Assembly: GCF_030445035.2 (NCBI RefSeq)
Contig: NC_080699.1
Span: 1,116,001-1,180,000, forward strand
DNA from: Dasypus novemcinctus
Lineage: Eukaryota > Chordata > Mammalia > Cingulata > Dasypodidae
Length of the DNA: 64,000 nt
Direction of reading: 5' to 3'
The notes under the pieces are model-generated. The model saw only the letters and a program-made list of their open reading frames with translations, was not told where the DNA came from and searched no databases. This document shows, one piece after another, positions 39,801-52,225 of the stretch (the first letter of the stretch is position 1; every line of letters starts with the position of its first letter). Both the position numbers and the translations under genes were made by a program.

Positions 39801-42800
39801 AGCAAGATGGTGGTAGAGTACGAAGCTCCCAGAGTCAGCTCCTGCTACAGAGCAGTTAGCAAACACCCAGAGCTATCTGAGCTAGGTGATGCACCTGTTT
39901 GGGGGCTCCAGGAGACCAGAAGAGCATCCTGCAACATCACTGAAGGAATGTGAGGAGGAGACTGCCCATCTGCAGAGAAGACTCCTAAGTAGAGTGCTCC
40001 ACGCCCCGGAGGCGGGTACCCATCCTTCACTGGAGGCACAAGCTGCCTCGGGAGCTGTTCCACGGCTGGAACTGGAAGTTTCACTTCCCGAAAACGGGGG
40101 AGGAAGAGATGGTTGGGCATGGCTTCAGCTACTGAAGAGTAAATCCTGAGAGCAGCTAAAGTTTGAGCCTGTCCAAGTCAGAAAGAGGCCAGGGGCCGCC
40201 ATCTTAACTTCCCCAGCAGGGTGGACTGAAAATCCCAGTGCTGGTGGGAACCGGCTTCTTTCCATCCAGGTCAGATTGCAGCTCTTGCCTAGGCCCCAGC
40301 CCCACCTCCAGCAGGGAAGGCGCTGGGGGGACCCGCGCCAGCCTCTCCAGGAAATTACCGGCCAAGCCATGGAGGCCAGTGATTGTCCTGCTTTGGCAAA
40401 ACAAGCTGCCCTAGGAGCTATTCTGTGGCTAGAATTGGAAGCTCCATTTCCCAGAAACAGGGGAGGAGGAGATGGTTGGCCACCGATTTCAGCTACCGAC
40501 TGTGGATTCAGCTGGCTAAGGTACAACCCTGGGAACAGCTGGGGTGTGAATTTGCCCAAGTCGGAAAGAGGCCAGTAGACACCATTTTGACTCGGGCCCA
40601 GCCTGAGGGGAAGCCGGGCTGACTGAAAGTCATAGTGATGGGAAGAAGCAGTTTCTTTCACCCAGATCAGCCAGCAGCCCGCCTAGGCGTCAGCCCCGCC
40701 TCTGGCAGGGAGGAGGCTGGGGGCCCTGCACCAGCCTATCCAGGTAACTGCAGGTACCTTTGGCTGGCACAGGCTGAACAATCAGAAGCCTACTGGGGCA
40801 ACTGCAGTCATCCCAGACCTGCTCTGCACAGATTGCTGCTCCCATCTGCAGCTCCATCCCTGCCCCAGGCAGGGGAGAAAGGGGCGTGAGGCTTCATCAG
40901 TCTCTCTGGGCAACGACAGTCTAGGCCTGCACAACTTGGATTATTCCACACAGCTATGACTCAGTCCCTACCCCTGGCAAAGGAGAAAGTTGGGAGAAGC
41001 TTCATTGGTCCCTGGTGCAATGAGGGCAGCTTGAGCCTCCACAGCTATAGCACCAACTACATCCTTGGCTCCTACTGCACAACCAGCAAGGGGGAAAGGA
41101 TGGGAAGCCCTAAACTAAAGAGAAAAACTGCACCCGGAAAAAATACTCTAGTAAGCCAGATGCGAAGACACCAACAAAAAATTACAATTCACACCAAGAA
41201 ACAGGAAGCTGTGACCCAGTTAAAGGAACAAGATAAGCCTCCAGATGACATAAAGGAATTGAGACAACTAACCATAGATGTTCAAACAAATCTCCTTAAT
41301 AAATTCAATGAGATGACTAAAGAGATTAAGGATATTAAGAAGAAACTGGATGAACACAAAGAAGATTTTGAAAGTATATATAGAAAAATAGCAGATCTTA
41401 TGGGAATGAAAGGTGCAATAAATGAAATTTAAAAAACAACACTGGAATCCTATAATAGCAGATTTGAGGAGGCAGAAGAAAGGATTAGTGAGCTTGAAGA
41501 AATGGCCTCTAAAAGTGAACATACAAAAGAACAGATGAAGAAAAGAATGGAAAAAATTGAACAAGGTTTCAGGGAACTAAATGACAGCAAAAGACGTGCA
41601 AACATACATGTCACAGATGTCCCAGAAGGAGAAGAGAAGGGGAAGGGGCAGAAGGAATATTTGAAGAAATAATGACACAAAATTTCCCAACCTTATTGAA
41701 GGTCATAGATAGCCATGTCCAAGAAGCACAATGTACTCCCACCCGAAAAAATCCAAATAGACCAATGCTGAGACACATACTCATCAGAATGTCAAACACC
41801 AAAGACAAAGAGAATTCTGAGAATAGCAAGAGAAAAGCAATGCATAACATATAAGGGATACCCAATGAGATCAAGTGCTGATTTCTTACCAGAAACCATG
41901 AAGGCAAGAAGACGTGGTGTGATATATTTAAGATACTACAAGAGAAAGACTTCCAGCCAAGAATCTTATATAAAGCAAGACTGTCTTTCAAAAAGGAGGG
42001 TGAAATTAAAATATTCACAAGTAAACAGAAACTGAGAGAATTTCCAAGCAAGACACCAGATTTTCAGGAAATTCTAAAGGGTATATTAGAGCCTGAAAAG
42101 AAAACAAAGGAGAAAGGGGCTTGGAAGAAAGTCTAGAAATGAAGACTATATCAATAAAAGTAACTAAAAGTGTCAAAAGAGTGGTGAAAATAAAATATGA
42201 CAGATAAAACTCAAATACTCTGGAATAAACTTAATCAATGACATAAAGCACTTGTATTCAGAAAACTGCAATTCAATGTTAAAAGAAATAAAAAAAGGCC
42301 TAAATAACTGGAAGAACATTCCATGCTCACAGATTGGAAGACTAATTATCATTAAGATATGAATTCTACTCAAACTGATATACAGGTTCAAAGCAATCTC
42401 ATTAAAAAGTCCATCAGCATTTTTTAAAATTGAAAACATGATTATCAAATTTATTTGGAAGGGTAAGTGGTCCTGAATAACCAGAAACAACTTAAAAAGG
42501 AAAAGTGAACTTCCTCTCTAGACTTTAAATTATGTTACCTAGCTATAGTGGTAAAAACAGCATGGTACTGGCATAGGGACAGACATGCAGACCAATGAAA
42601 CCAAATTCATGGTTCAGAAACAGACGCTCACATGTATGGTCAGGTGATTTTTGACTAGCCTGTCAAACCCACACAGCTCAGGCAGAACAGTCCATGCAAC
42701 AAATGGTGCTGAAAAAACAGAATATTCATAGCCAAAAGAAAGGAAAAGGACCCCTATCTCACACCTTATCCAAAAATTAACTCAAAATGGATCAAAACCC

Positions 42801-43925
42801 TAAAAATAAAAGCAATAACCATAAAGCTTCCAGAAGAAGTTGGAGGAACACAGCTTCAAGACCTGGTGGTGGGTGGTGAACTCTTAAAGGAGATAAAAGG
42901 AAGACTGAGATGGACGACTGATGTTTAATGTACATAGCAGTTTTAATTAGCTTTACTATAAAAGTGTGGAAATGTGTAGAGTAGATGGTAACACACAGTA
43001 ACAGCTAGTTTATAAATGGGGATGTGGCTGAAAATGGTAGTCTAAGTATGTAAATGCCAATTACAGAACAGCACAGTAAACCAAGAGGTAGATGAGAATT
43101 GTGGGTGATGGCACAGATGCAAGAGTGTCCTTTGTGAGCTAGAGCAAACGTACATCACTATTGCCAGGTGGTGGGAATGTGGAGAAGCATGGGAAAGATA
43201 CAACTGGAGGGATCTATGGACTGTGGCTAGCTGTAATAAAAAAATATTCTTGCATCTATGCCAAAGATATACTGCGTTGATACTGGGGTAGTATGGAAAA
43301 TGTGAGCGAATATACACTATGGATATGGTAACAATCAGATGATATTATATTATTTGTAACAAATGCTCCACACCACAGTGTGGTGTATTGCTAGAGGGGT
43401 GTTGCTTGGGAATTCTATTCGTGTGCATGATTGTTTTGTAAGTTTATAACTTCTGTCATTAAAAAATATACTTAAAAAATAATAGGATGGGTTGGGGGGA
43501 AAGTACTCCAAATATAAGATAAGGACTATAATTAGTAGTAAGATTTGGACAATATCTTTCATAATTTGTAATGAACATCTCACAACAAGGTGTTGGTGGA
43601 GGGCTGATGATGGGTGCCCTGTATGATGTTATGCTTGTTTGTTCTGTAAGTTCACAACTTTTACTTATTCTTTTTGTACGTTCATATATAAATGATATAA
43701 GTAGTAGTAATAAAGGGCTTGGAGAAAATATTTTGGTTAGTAGTAATATTTTGACAATGCTCTGTAATCATTAAAAAGTTTCAACAACAATGCAAGGTAT
43801 TAGTGGTAGGGCGAGGTGCGAGAGTCCTGTATGATGTTATACAGTTTGTTTTGTAAGTTCACAACTATTATTACTACTGTTCATGTATTTTTATGTATGA
43901 GTGATATGCTTCAATAAATTAAAAA
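39801..43925 (+). mobile_element. L1 retrotransposon nested in the mariner, ORF2 largely deleted
   Basis: Sense-oriented L1: 5' end AGCAAGATGGTGGTAGAG, a 5' UTR of about 1.3 kb, an ORF1 relic, then only the last part of ORF2, a long 3' UTR and a poly-A run. The target duplication is A-rich GGTCATAGTC (ending 39800) and A-rich GTCATGGTC (ending 43942). A complete L1 is about 6 kb, so roughly 2 kb of ORF2, including the endonuclease and most of the reverse transcriptase, is missing. The 3' UTR has repeated modules between 43350 and 43920 (each with GTAAGTTCACAACT or similar). Confidence 0.9.
41100..42135 (+). pseudogene. L1 ORF1 (RNA-binding protein) relic
   Basis: Starts MGSPKLKRKTAPGK, continues through a coiled-coil-like stretch (FNEMTKEIKDIKKKLDEHKE) to an in-frame TAA near 41430, then resumes. 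ISELEEMASKSE and RRANIHVTDVPEGEEKG mark the entry to the RRM-like domain, and PMRSSADFLPETMKARR the C-terminal domain, in shifted frames. The order matches L1 ORF1p. Not functional because of the stop and frameshifts. Confidence 0.88.
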
Positions 43926-44469
43926 AAAAAAAAGTCATGGTCCCTGTTTGGTGGTCTGCTGCTGGTCTGATCCACTACAGTTTTCTGAATTCCAGCAAAA
44001 CCATTACATCTGAGACGTATGCTCAGCAAACCACTGAGATGTATTGAAACTGCAACGCCTGCAGCCAGCACTGGTCAACAGAAGGGTCCACTTCCCCATG
44101 ACAACACCGGCTACATGTCACACAACTAACGCTTCAAAAGCTGAACGAATTGGGCTACGAAGTTTTGCCTCGTCCGCCTTATTCACCTGACCTCTGGCCA
44201 ACCGACTACCACTTCTTCAAGCATCTCAACAACTTTTTGCGAGGAAAACGCTTCTATAACCAGCAGGATGTAGAAAATGCTTTCCAATAGTTTGTTGAAT
44301 CCCAAAGCACAAATTTTTACACTACAGGAATAAAAAAACTTATCTCTCGTTGGCAAAAATGTGGTGATTATGATGGCTTCTATTTTGATTAATAAAGATG
44401 TGTTTGAGCCCAGTTATAATGATTTAAAATTCAAGGTCTGAAACTGCAATTCCTTTTGCACCAGCTTAA
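43926..44469 (+). mobile_element. Mariner transposon, right part
   Basis: Resumes the transposase of the left part: GTCATGGTCCCTGTTTGGTG, then sequence for LNELGYEVLP-like and PPYSPDLWPTDYHFFKHLNN segments (the DDD/DD34D catalytic end), and the far inverted repeat ending TTTTGCACCAGCTTAA, the complement of the left terminus. Stops interrupt the frame. Confidence 0.9.
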
Positions 44470-44834
44470 CAGTAAAAGATCATGATGACAGGGATGTGGG
44501 GAAATAAACAGTCCCATGCACAACTGGTTGAAATGAAAATTGGTGCAACATCTTTGGAGCTACCAGACAGTACCTAGCAAAATTCAAAATGCAGATGCCC
44601 TATTATTATTTTATTTCTCGGACTGAATTACCAACCATCATTTCCAAATTCTACATTTAAGCTTTTGCCAAAAAATTGTATCTTCACTTTCATCATCTCA
44701 TTACATTCAAAGAACATTTTCACATGAGCTTTTCTTTGCAAGGGCCTTTAGGTTTACTGGTATATTTAAAATATATTACTTCTAAGAATTTATCTCATGA
44801 GTGCAGGTCAAGAGATGACAAAGATGAGGCTCCA

Positions 44835-45202
44835 GGGAACGGACTTTGGCCCAGTGGTTAGGGCGTCCGTCTACCATATGGGAGGTCCGCGGTTCAAACC
44901 CCGGGCCTCCTTGACCCGTGTGGAGCTGGCCATGCGCAGCGCTGATGCACGCAAGGAGTGCTGTGCCACGCAAGGGTGTCCCCCGCGTGGGGGAGCCCCA
45001 CGCGCAAGGAGTGCGCCCGTGAGGAAAGCCGCCCAGCGTGAAAAGAAAGAGCAGCCTGCCCAGTAATGGCGCCGCCCACACTTCCCGTGCCGCTGACGAC
45101 AACAGAAGCGGACAAAGAAACAAGACGCAGCAAATAGAACAGACAACCAGGGGAGGGGGGGAATTAAATAAATAAATAAATCTTTAAAAAAAAAAAAAAA
45201 AA
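44835..45202 (+). mobile_element. tRNA-derived SINE (long form), young-looking
   Basis: Sense-oriented copy with a perfect 15 bp target duplication AAAGATGAGGCTCCA (44820 and 45203). Promoter boxes are clear: GGCCCAGTGGTTAGGGCGTC (A-box region) and GCGGTTCAAACCCCGGG (B box). The tail is AAATAAATAAATAAATC followed by about 20 A. The perfect duplication and long A-tail suggest a recent insertion. Confidence 0.95.
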
Positions 45203-47397
45203 AAAGATGAGGCTCCATATACTTTTCATGAGATCTGAAAACACGCTGTCCTGAGTATGCTTTGAAAGGAGATATCAACCCAGCCTCAAATGCAGAAGGA
45301 ACACTGAAATGACCAGAGGCTGGGAAACTAGGGCCATGGTCAGACTAAGAGTGTTTTTCACACTTCTGAAGGGTTGACTTCATAGAATGAATCTGGTCAT
45401 GCTCTGTTCAATGTTTTTAACAGCTTGAACAACAGTGGTGTTAGACTGTCTTTAAACGACTGGTAGAGTTCACTTCTGAAGCCATCTGGTCCTGGCCTTT
45501 TCATCTTTGGAAGGTGTTTGATGACTGTCTCGTCTCTTCACTTGGGATTCGTCTGGTGAGGTCTTTGTGTGTTTCTGGGAATTTGTCCATCTCGTCTACA
45601 TTGCCTAGTTTGTTGGCATACAGCTATTCACAGTATCCTCTTATGATCTCTTTTATTTCTTTGGGGTCAGATTTTATTTCTTTCCATCTTCTCTCTTTTA
45701 TTGTTAGTCTGGCTAAGGGTTTGTAGACTTAGTTAATCTTCTCAAAGAATCAACTTGTGGTTTTGTTATTCTATTTTTTGTTCTTGCTTTCAACTATTTC
45801 TGCTCTGATCTTTACTAGTTCTTTCCTTCATCTTGCTTTGGAATTCGTTTGCATTCTTTTACTAGCTGCTCCAGGTGTGCAGTTAGATCTTCAATTTTAA
45901 CTCTCTTTTTGTAAGCATTGACTGATTGATCTCCAGCTTCACTGTTATGATCAGATAAAGTGTTTTGAATAATATCTTATAAAATTTACTGTGATTTGTC
46001 TTGTGACCAACATATGGTTTATCTGGAGAGGGGTCCATGAGCACATGAGAAAAATGTATATCCTGCTGTTTTGGGGTGTAATGCTCTAGAAATGTCTGTT
46101 AGGTTTAGATCACTGATCATATTATTCAAGCTCTCTGCTTTATTTATCCTTATTTACCTTGTTCTATCCAATACTGAGAATGGTATACTGAAGTCTCCAA
46201 CTATTATTGTAGGGTCATCTATTTCTCCCTTCAGTTTTGACCGTGTATGTCTCATGTTAATACATGTATCATGTATTAACTCAGGTTAATATTAATTATA
46301 AGTATTTATTATAATTTCTTCTTGGTGAATTGCACCTTTTATTAATATATAATGACCTTTTTTATCCCTTATAACAGTTTTGCAATTAAAATCTATTTTG
46401 TCCGATATTGGTATTGCTACTCCAGTTCTTTTTTGATTACTATTTGCATGGAATATCTTTTCCAACTTTTTACTTTCAACTTTGTTGTGTCCTTATGTCA
46501 GAGGTGAGTCTCTTGTATACAGTTCATTTTAAAAATCCATTCTATCAGTCTATGTTTTTTGATTGGGGAATCCAAGCCATTAACATTCAACGTTATTACC
46601 AAAAAGGCATAACTTCCTTCATCCATTCTATAGTTTGGCTTTCCGTTGTAGTATCTTATTATTGTCTGTTTTTTCCCCCTTAACTTACCTTTCTAATAAT
46701 CTTCATTTCTACACCCTTCTGCAAGTCTCTCGCCCTTGTTTTTTCCTTTCAGGCTAAAGTACTCCCTTTAGTATCTCTTGCAATTCTGGTCTTTTGGTAA
46801 CATACTATCAGTTTTTATTTGTCTGTGAAGACTTTAAACTCATCCTCATTTTTTTAAGGCGTTATGCCAGTACAGTATTCTTGGCTGGCAGTTTTTCTCT
46901 TTCAGTACCGTAAACACATCATACCAGTTTCTTCTTGGCTCCATGGTTTCTGATGAGAGGTTGGCACTTAATTTTACTGAGGTTCACTTGTATGTGATGC
47001 TTTGCTTTTTCTGTTGCTGAATTCAGAATCTTCTCTTTATCTCTGGTATTCATCTTTCGTAATAGTAGGTGTCTCAGAGTAGTGTATTTGGATTTATTGT
47101 TTGGGGTGTGTGGTCCTTCTTAGATATTGATGTTTATGTTTTCATAAGGGTTGGGAAGTTTCCAATCATTTCCTCAAATATTCTTTCTGTTCTTTTCCCA
47201 TTCTCTTCTCCTTCTGGGACACCGATAGCATGAATATTGTGTGTTTAGCATTGTCATTCAATTCCCTGAGACCCTGTTCCATTTTTTTTCCATTCTTTTC
47301 TCTTTCTGCTCTCCTGTCTTTTCCAGTTCAGATGTTCTTTCCTCAGAACCACTAATTCCATCTTCAAGCAATTCAAATCTGCAGTTATGTGCCTCAA

Positions 47398-47485
47398 TTT
47401 TTTTAAAGGAGGTTTTGGGAATTGAACCCAGGACTTAGTACATGAGAGGCAGGCACTCAACCACTGAGCTACATCTGCTCCCCCT
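47398..47485 (-). mobile_element. Short tRNA-like SINE in antisense L1
   Basis: Complement of the head-only form: GGGAATTGAACCCAGGAC (B box), GGCAGGCACTCAACCACTGA and ACATCTGCTCCCC. Confidence 0.82.
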
Positions 47486-47500
47486 CTAATGCATTTTTTT

Positions 47501-47897
47501 AAAAGATTTATTTCTTACCCCTCCCCCCCTAGTTGTCTGCTCTCTGTGTCCATTCGCTGTGTATTCTTCTGTGACCGCTTCTATCCTTATCAGTGATACT
47601 GGGAATCTGTGTTTCTTTTTTTGTGGCATCATCTTGTATAAGCTCTCCATGTGTGCGGCACCATTCTTGGACAGGCTGCACTTTCTTTTGCACTGGGCGG
47701 CTCTCTTTACAGGGTGCACTCCTTGCACGAGGGGCTCCCCTATGCGGGGGATACCCCTGTGTGGCAGGGAACTCCTTGTGCTCATCAGCACTACACATGG
47801 GTCAGCTCCACACGGGTCAAGGAGGCCCGGAGTTTGAACCACGGACCTCCCATGTGGTAGGCGAACGCCCTATCCATTGGGCCAAGTCCACTTTCCT
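47501..47897 (-). mobile_element. tRNA-derived SINE (long form) in antisense L1
   Basis: Minus-oriented. Target duplication CTAATGCATTTTTTT at 47486 and CCAATGCATTTTTAAA at 47898. Body and head as in the other long-form copies. Confidence 0.9.
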
Positions 47898-50800
47898 CCA
47901 ATGCATTTTTAAACTCATTCATCGTGTCTTTCATTCCCATAAGCTACTACTTTTCTTCATAAGTTTTAAGATTGTTCTTTTTGCTCACCTAGTATCTTCT
48001 TATCCTTTATCTCTAGTCATATTTTCCCTCAACTTTCCCTTTAAGAAAGTTGTGTGATTTTCATTGATTAACTGTCTTAAATCCTGAATCTCTTTAGGAT
48101 ATTTGGTTTGTTCCGTTGGCTGGGCCATCTCTTCCAGTTTTTTTGTTTGGCTTGTAATTTTTTTCCTGATTCTAGGAATTTGAATATATTAGTGTTTTGT
48201 TTTGTTTTTCCAAAGCTCTTCCTTGATTTTTGGTTCAGCTTATTCTAACTATTTAAAATTGCCCAGCTAAAATCAGGCCATGGACTCACTCCTGGGGAGC
48301 AGATCTTCTCTCAGGAATTAGAGCTACAGAGAGACCTAAAAGCAGTTCTCCTCCTTGCTACCTCCTGGCTGGCCAGCACGTGGCGCTCATCAGCCAGCCT
48401 TTCCAGGGAGGTGTCATTCAGCCTCCACCTGCCCATGCTTCTGGTCCAGCCAGATCCGAGATTCAAAGTGGGCTCTCTTGGCCAAACTCACTGAAGAGAA
48501 ACCCCTCTTCCCCTCCGACACACCCTCCCTTTTCTCTGGGGACAGCTGACAGGGAGGCAGCTGTCTGTTCCCCTCTGTCGGCTGCAGTGAGCCAGGGTTT
48601 TACCTCAGCTTAGTATCCTGGGTCGGGAGGGGAGCCCTTCCCACCGCCACGGAGCTTGGTGCTCTCGTTTGTGTTTTGGCTTCCTCGTCTCCTTGTCCCT
48701 CACCCTCCTGGAGGTGTGCGGCACTGTCCTGGTCTGCTGACCCCCAGAGCAGGCCGCTCAGGCAGCTTCTGGCTCTTTCTCCGCAGTTTTCGTGAAGTTG
48801 AGCCCTGTCTACCTACTCCAACACCATCTTCCTGGAACCTCTGAAATTCTTCTTCTTCTTTTAATGAGAAATTATAATTAAAAAAAATAATTAAGAGTTT
48901 TTCCACCTGAACAAGGGACTTTAAAGCACTTTTCCCCCTTAAACGGAAACACTAATGCTTTTGTCTCAATAGTTTAAGCATGGTACTGGGATTCATAGTC
49001 TAAGCTAAAAAAATTCTGCAAAGCTGTACATAGCTTGGGAAAGTCTCAAACTCTATTTCTTAACTTCTAAATAGTATGCTGAGAATAACAAAATTCATAA
49101 CATCCTCTGACATGCTGAAAAATTATCTAGGAAGCCCTAATTACCTGCTAATGTTTTAAAATATGGCTGAAATCTAAACCCAAATTTTCTTTCCTCTGGA
49201 AAATTCCCATTTAAAATTTTAAATATTTTTTCCTACCTTCCTTGTACAAAATGCTTACTTTTACTCTGCTTTAAAGATGAATGAAAACTGGGGTTAGTAG
49301 TTTCATACACAAAGCACTGACTGTAAAGAATTATTTCTGTAATCTGTAAAACTGAAAGGGGCAATTAAATTAAGTTTAAGGCAGATGATACAAGAACTAG
49401 GAATCATTTCTTCCTAGCATTCATTCTTGCCATTTGGCAAATTCTTTTCTATTTTAAGAGCACCCTGTAAGAGGAATACAAATATAATAAATGTGGTGAG
49501 GAATCCTTTATCTATTTCTCTATTTATTCTTAGCCTCAAAAAAAAAAATCCTGTAAAACATATAGCAGTTACATCTGTTTATTATGAACAGTGATTTTGA
49601 TGTGATGCACTGCAGTTTTACAAGTTTTAAAATTGTAACTGTTCATTGGCCATGCAGTGAATTCACGTTATTATCCAGAGTTTTGGTCATAGTCTACCCA
49701 TTTTTAAAATGAGAATTAAGATAGTATAAGGCACTCAATAAAAAGAATGTGATAAATGTCACTTCCCTTTCCCCCTAAAAAACAGTAATAAATAAAACCA
49801 AGTAGGTAACTGGTTCTGGTTTTCCCAATACACTGTATTTTGGAGAACTGGGAAAGGAGAGCATGAAACAGTAGATGGTGGTGGCTTTTTGTTCTGCAAT
49901 CAATCATTGAAGGCTATTAAGGAAAGGAATGGGGTGCAAGAAACTGCAGTTGACACTGGCACCACAGCTAGTAACGTTAGTTTATGTTGGAAAATATCCT
50001 GCCCTTACTCCACGGAGATGACACATGTAGTATAAGGAGAAGGAATGTGCAAAAGTAAAAACTAGACATTCAGAAGATTATTCTGGCATATTCTTTTTAG
50101 GGGAAAGGCTATAACTGAGTTACTGGAGCCTATACTTTCTAATGAACTGGGACACAGTATGGGTGGGGGTTGCACTTCTCGCCTTATAAACACAACTTCA
50201 AACTTTTGTAAAAAGAGGAATGAAAAACACATCACCAAAATTGTCAACTTTCCCAGCCCTAAAATCCCAGGTGATATTTTTTTATCAGATTTACAATCAG
50301 GTCCAAAATCCTTAAGGCCAGTTTAGAATAAGAAATGAAGTAGATCAGATAAATACTTGGAAGTTTTATTTTGAAAAAAGAAAAGACAGAAGAGCCTTGG
50401 CACATGCTTGTCTCTAGAGATGGCCCAGAAGAACTGCTGGAAAACTGACTTTTCTGTGTCGAGGAAACAGTGGAGTCAGCTAGAAGTCATCAGCAGACCG
50501 ACTACCACTCAGGGATTAATTCGGAAGAATCCCGAGGAAAAGGAGCAGCAACTGAGCCCCTGTCTCCTTAGGGAGGATCTTTTCCTTTTTAGCGCCCAGA
50601 TACTGACTTTTTCCTGAGGAGTGTACCAAAAATGAGGCAAAATATATTAAATTTAAAATGTGTTAGTAAATTAAAATGTTATTAAACAAAGGAACCGCGC
50701 TCCTATTAATTTCTTTTTAATTAGAGCAGAGACAACACCAGAACCTGGGGAGTTAACATGAGGACGTGTGAAGTGTTCCGCCTCTGTGCGAACCGCGTGG

Positions 50801-51470
50801 CCCTACGATTCAGAAGCTGCACCGCTTCAGCTGAAGGGGCGACTTCCCGTCAAGACAACCTTACCTTATTTAGAAATCATAAAACATTAGGGACAATTAG
50901 AAAATAAGAAAATACATTTCAATAACAAATGCACCAAGTACCAGAGAAAGGCCTCAAATTTAAGTAAATGACTGCTAACCCACAGCTCACCAGCTGCAGA
51001 CAGTGACGGCGCTCGATGGCGCTGGAGCTACCTTCAGCATTCCAGAGCCCACGAAGTGGCACATGGACTCACAACACTAACCACAACACAGATTCTTTTT
51101 TTTTTTTCCCAAAAATAATATCAGCTCTGTAGGGTGAGCTATCTTATACTAAAAAGATGTTTGATAGCAATTACATATCATTTTTACCTGATAAGACTAT
51201 AATCTTATCGTAAGAGCTCTTATTACAAATACCACCCTCCCCCAATTAAGTAAGATTGAGACAAGCACCAAAGCAAAGGCGTGGAAAAGGAGGGGCGCCC
51301 ACAGGAGGCCCGGGAATCAGCGCTGCAGCCAACCCGGGGCACCCACGGGCCCATGGCCCGTCCTCCCTCACCCCTGCCCATCCCCACCCACAACCTGGGC
51401 CTGGAGACCGACCGCTCTAAATAACTTGTGGTGATGCAGCTTAACCAACTACAGTAAGCAGAAAAATTAC

Positions 51471-51533
51471 CTCGCGAACTTCATCGTCCTCTTCGTTAGC
51501 ATTTCTCTGCCTGTCTTCTCTGAAACGGCGAAC
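51471..51533 (-). CDS. MRE11: MRE11 exon 14
   Basis: 63 bp exon, phase 0 at both ends, acceptor ttctag, donor gtaatt. It encodes [20 protein letters not shown] then E, matching human 501-521 ([21 protein letters not shown]) with four substitutions. It is highly charged and probably extends the helical region that precedes the disordered C-terminal tail. Confidence 0.95.
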
Positions 51534-52109
51534 CTAGAATGTAACAAAGGAAACCACAGATCTGTCACTTATTCTAGTTATGTAAAGATAAAACAGGCTA
51601 CAAATGATTAAGAAATGCTTTCAAAACTATGAAAATTTAACTTAGTTTTAGCTCACAAAAGAGTAATAAAAGAAACCACATTTTCTTAGTGACGTACACT
51701 TTCAGAAACATGCACTAAAAAATAAAAATATATTGGTCCTAAGCAAAATTATATTCCTGCTGCCAAAATGTCCCATGTCACTGAGTAATAGTTTTCCAGA
51801 CATCACTTGAAAAAAATTCTAATAGCCTGACTGTTAGGCTTTGGTAAAACCGGTTAAAGGCTTGAGTATTAACTTGCTATGAGCCATTCCTCTGCAGCTG
51901 GCCGTGAGACCCCCAGGAGGCTCTGAAATAGGACCTGAAGTGGGTCTCCAGCGGTATCTGAAGATTCATTCTGATCTAAACTCAGGGATCGAATGTTTAC
52001 TGTTTGCTGACCACGGCCATGGTACTGCGAGGGATGAGATTCCCTTCTGAATGCTTCTACTTACCAAGCTCTTCTAACATAGTTATGTACTTGGAGAGAA
52101 ACTCCATCT

Positions 52110-52225
52110 ACTCAATAATTTATTCAACAAATAGTTACTGAGCACCTGCTGTGTGCCAGGCACTACTGCAGGATCTGAGAATACGACAGGGCAAAATGCT
52201 GCCCTCAAGGAATTAACACTCTAGC
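52110..52225 (-). repeat. L2-class fragment
   Basis: TATTCAACAAATAGTTACTG, AGCACCTGCTGTGTGCCAGG and CACTACTGCAGGATCTGAGA read as the complement of an ancient L2-type 3' end. Confidence 0.6.

Larger units (their letters stand above)
45335..48845 (-). mobile_element. L1 retrotransposon, antisense, lacking its 3' end
   Basis: Read on the minus strand this is an L1 5' end (near 48840: CAGGAAGATGGTGTTGGAG), 5' UTR, ORF1 relic (around 46900-48100) and ORF2 sequence to about 45335, where it stops before the 3' UTR. Plus-strand hallmarks of antisense ORF2 include CATAGAATGAATCTGGTCA and CATCTGGTCCTGGCCTTTTC. Two SINEs interrupt it. Loss of the 3' rather than the 5' end points to a later deletion. 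Confidence 0.8.
38881..51470 (-). other. MRE11: MRE11 intron, exon 14 to 15 (largest)
   Basis: The intron spans 38633-51470, about 12.8 kb, mostly transposons: a mariner split by an L1 (39066-44469), a SINE (44835-45202), an antisense L1 carrying two SINEs (about 45335-48845). From 48850 to 51470 the sequence is AT-rich with no element I can name and no gene. Confidence 0.6.

Noticed and set aside
44880-44920. Functional tRNA gene
   Set aside because: A and B boxes are present, but there is no cloverleaf with a proper acceptor stem; it is the head of a SINE with a body, tail and target duplication.
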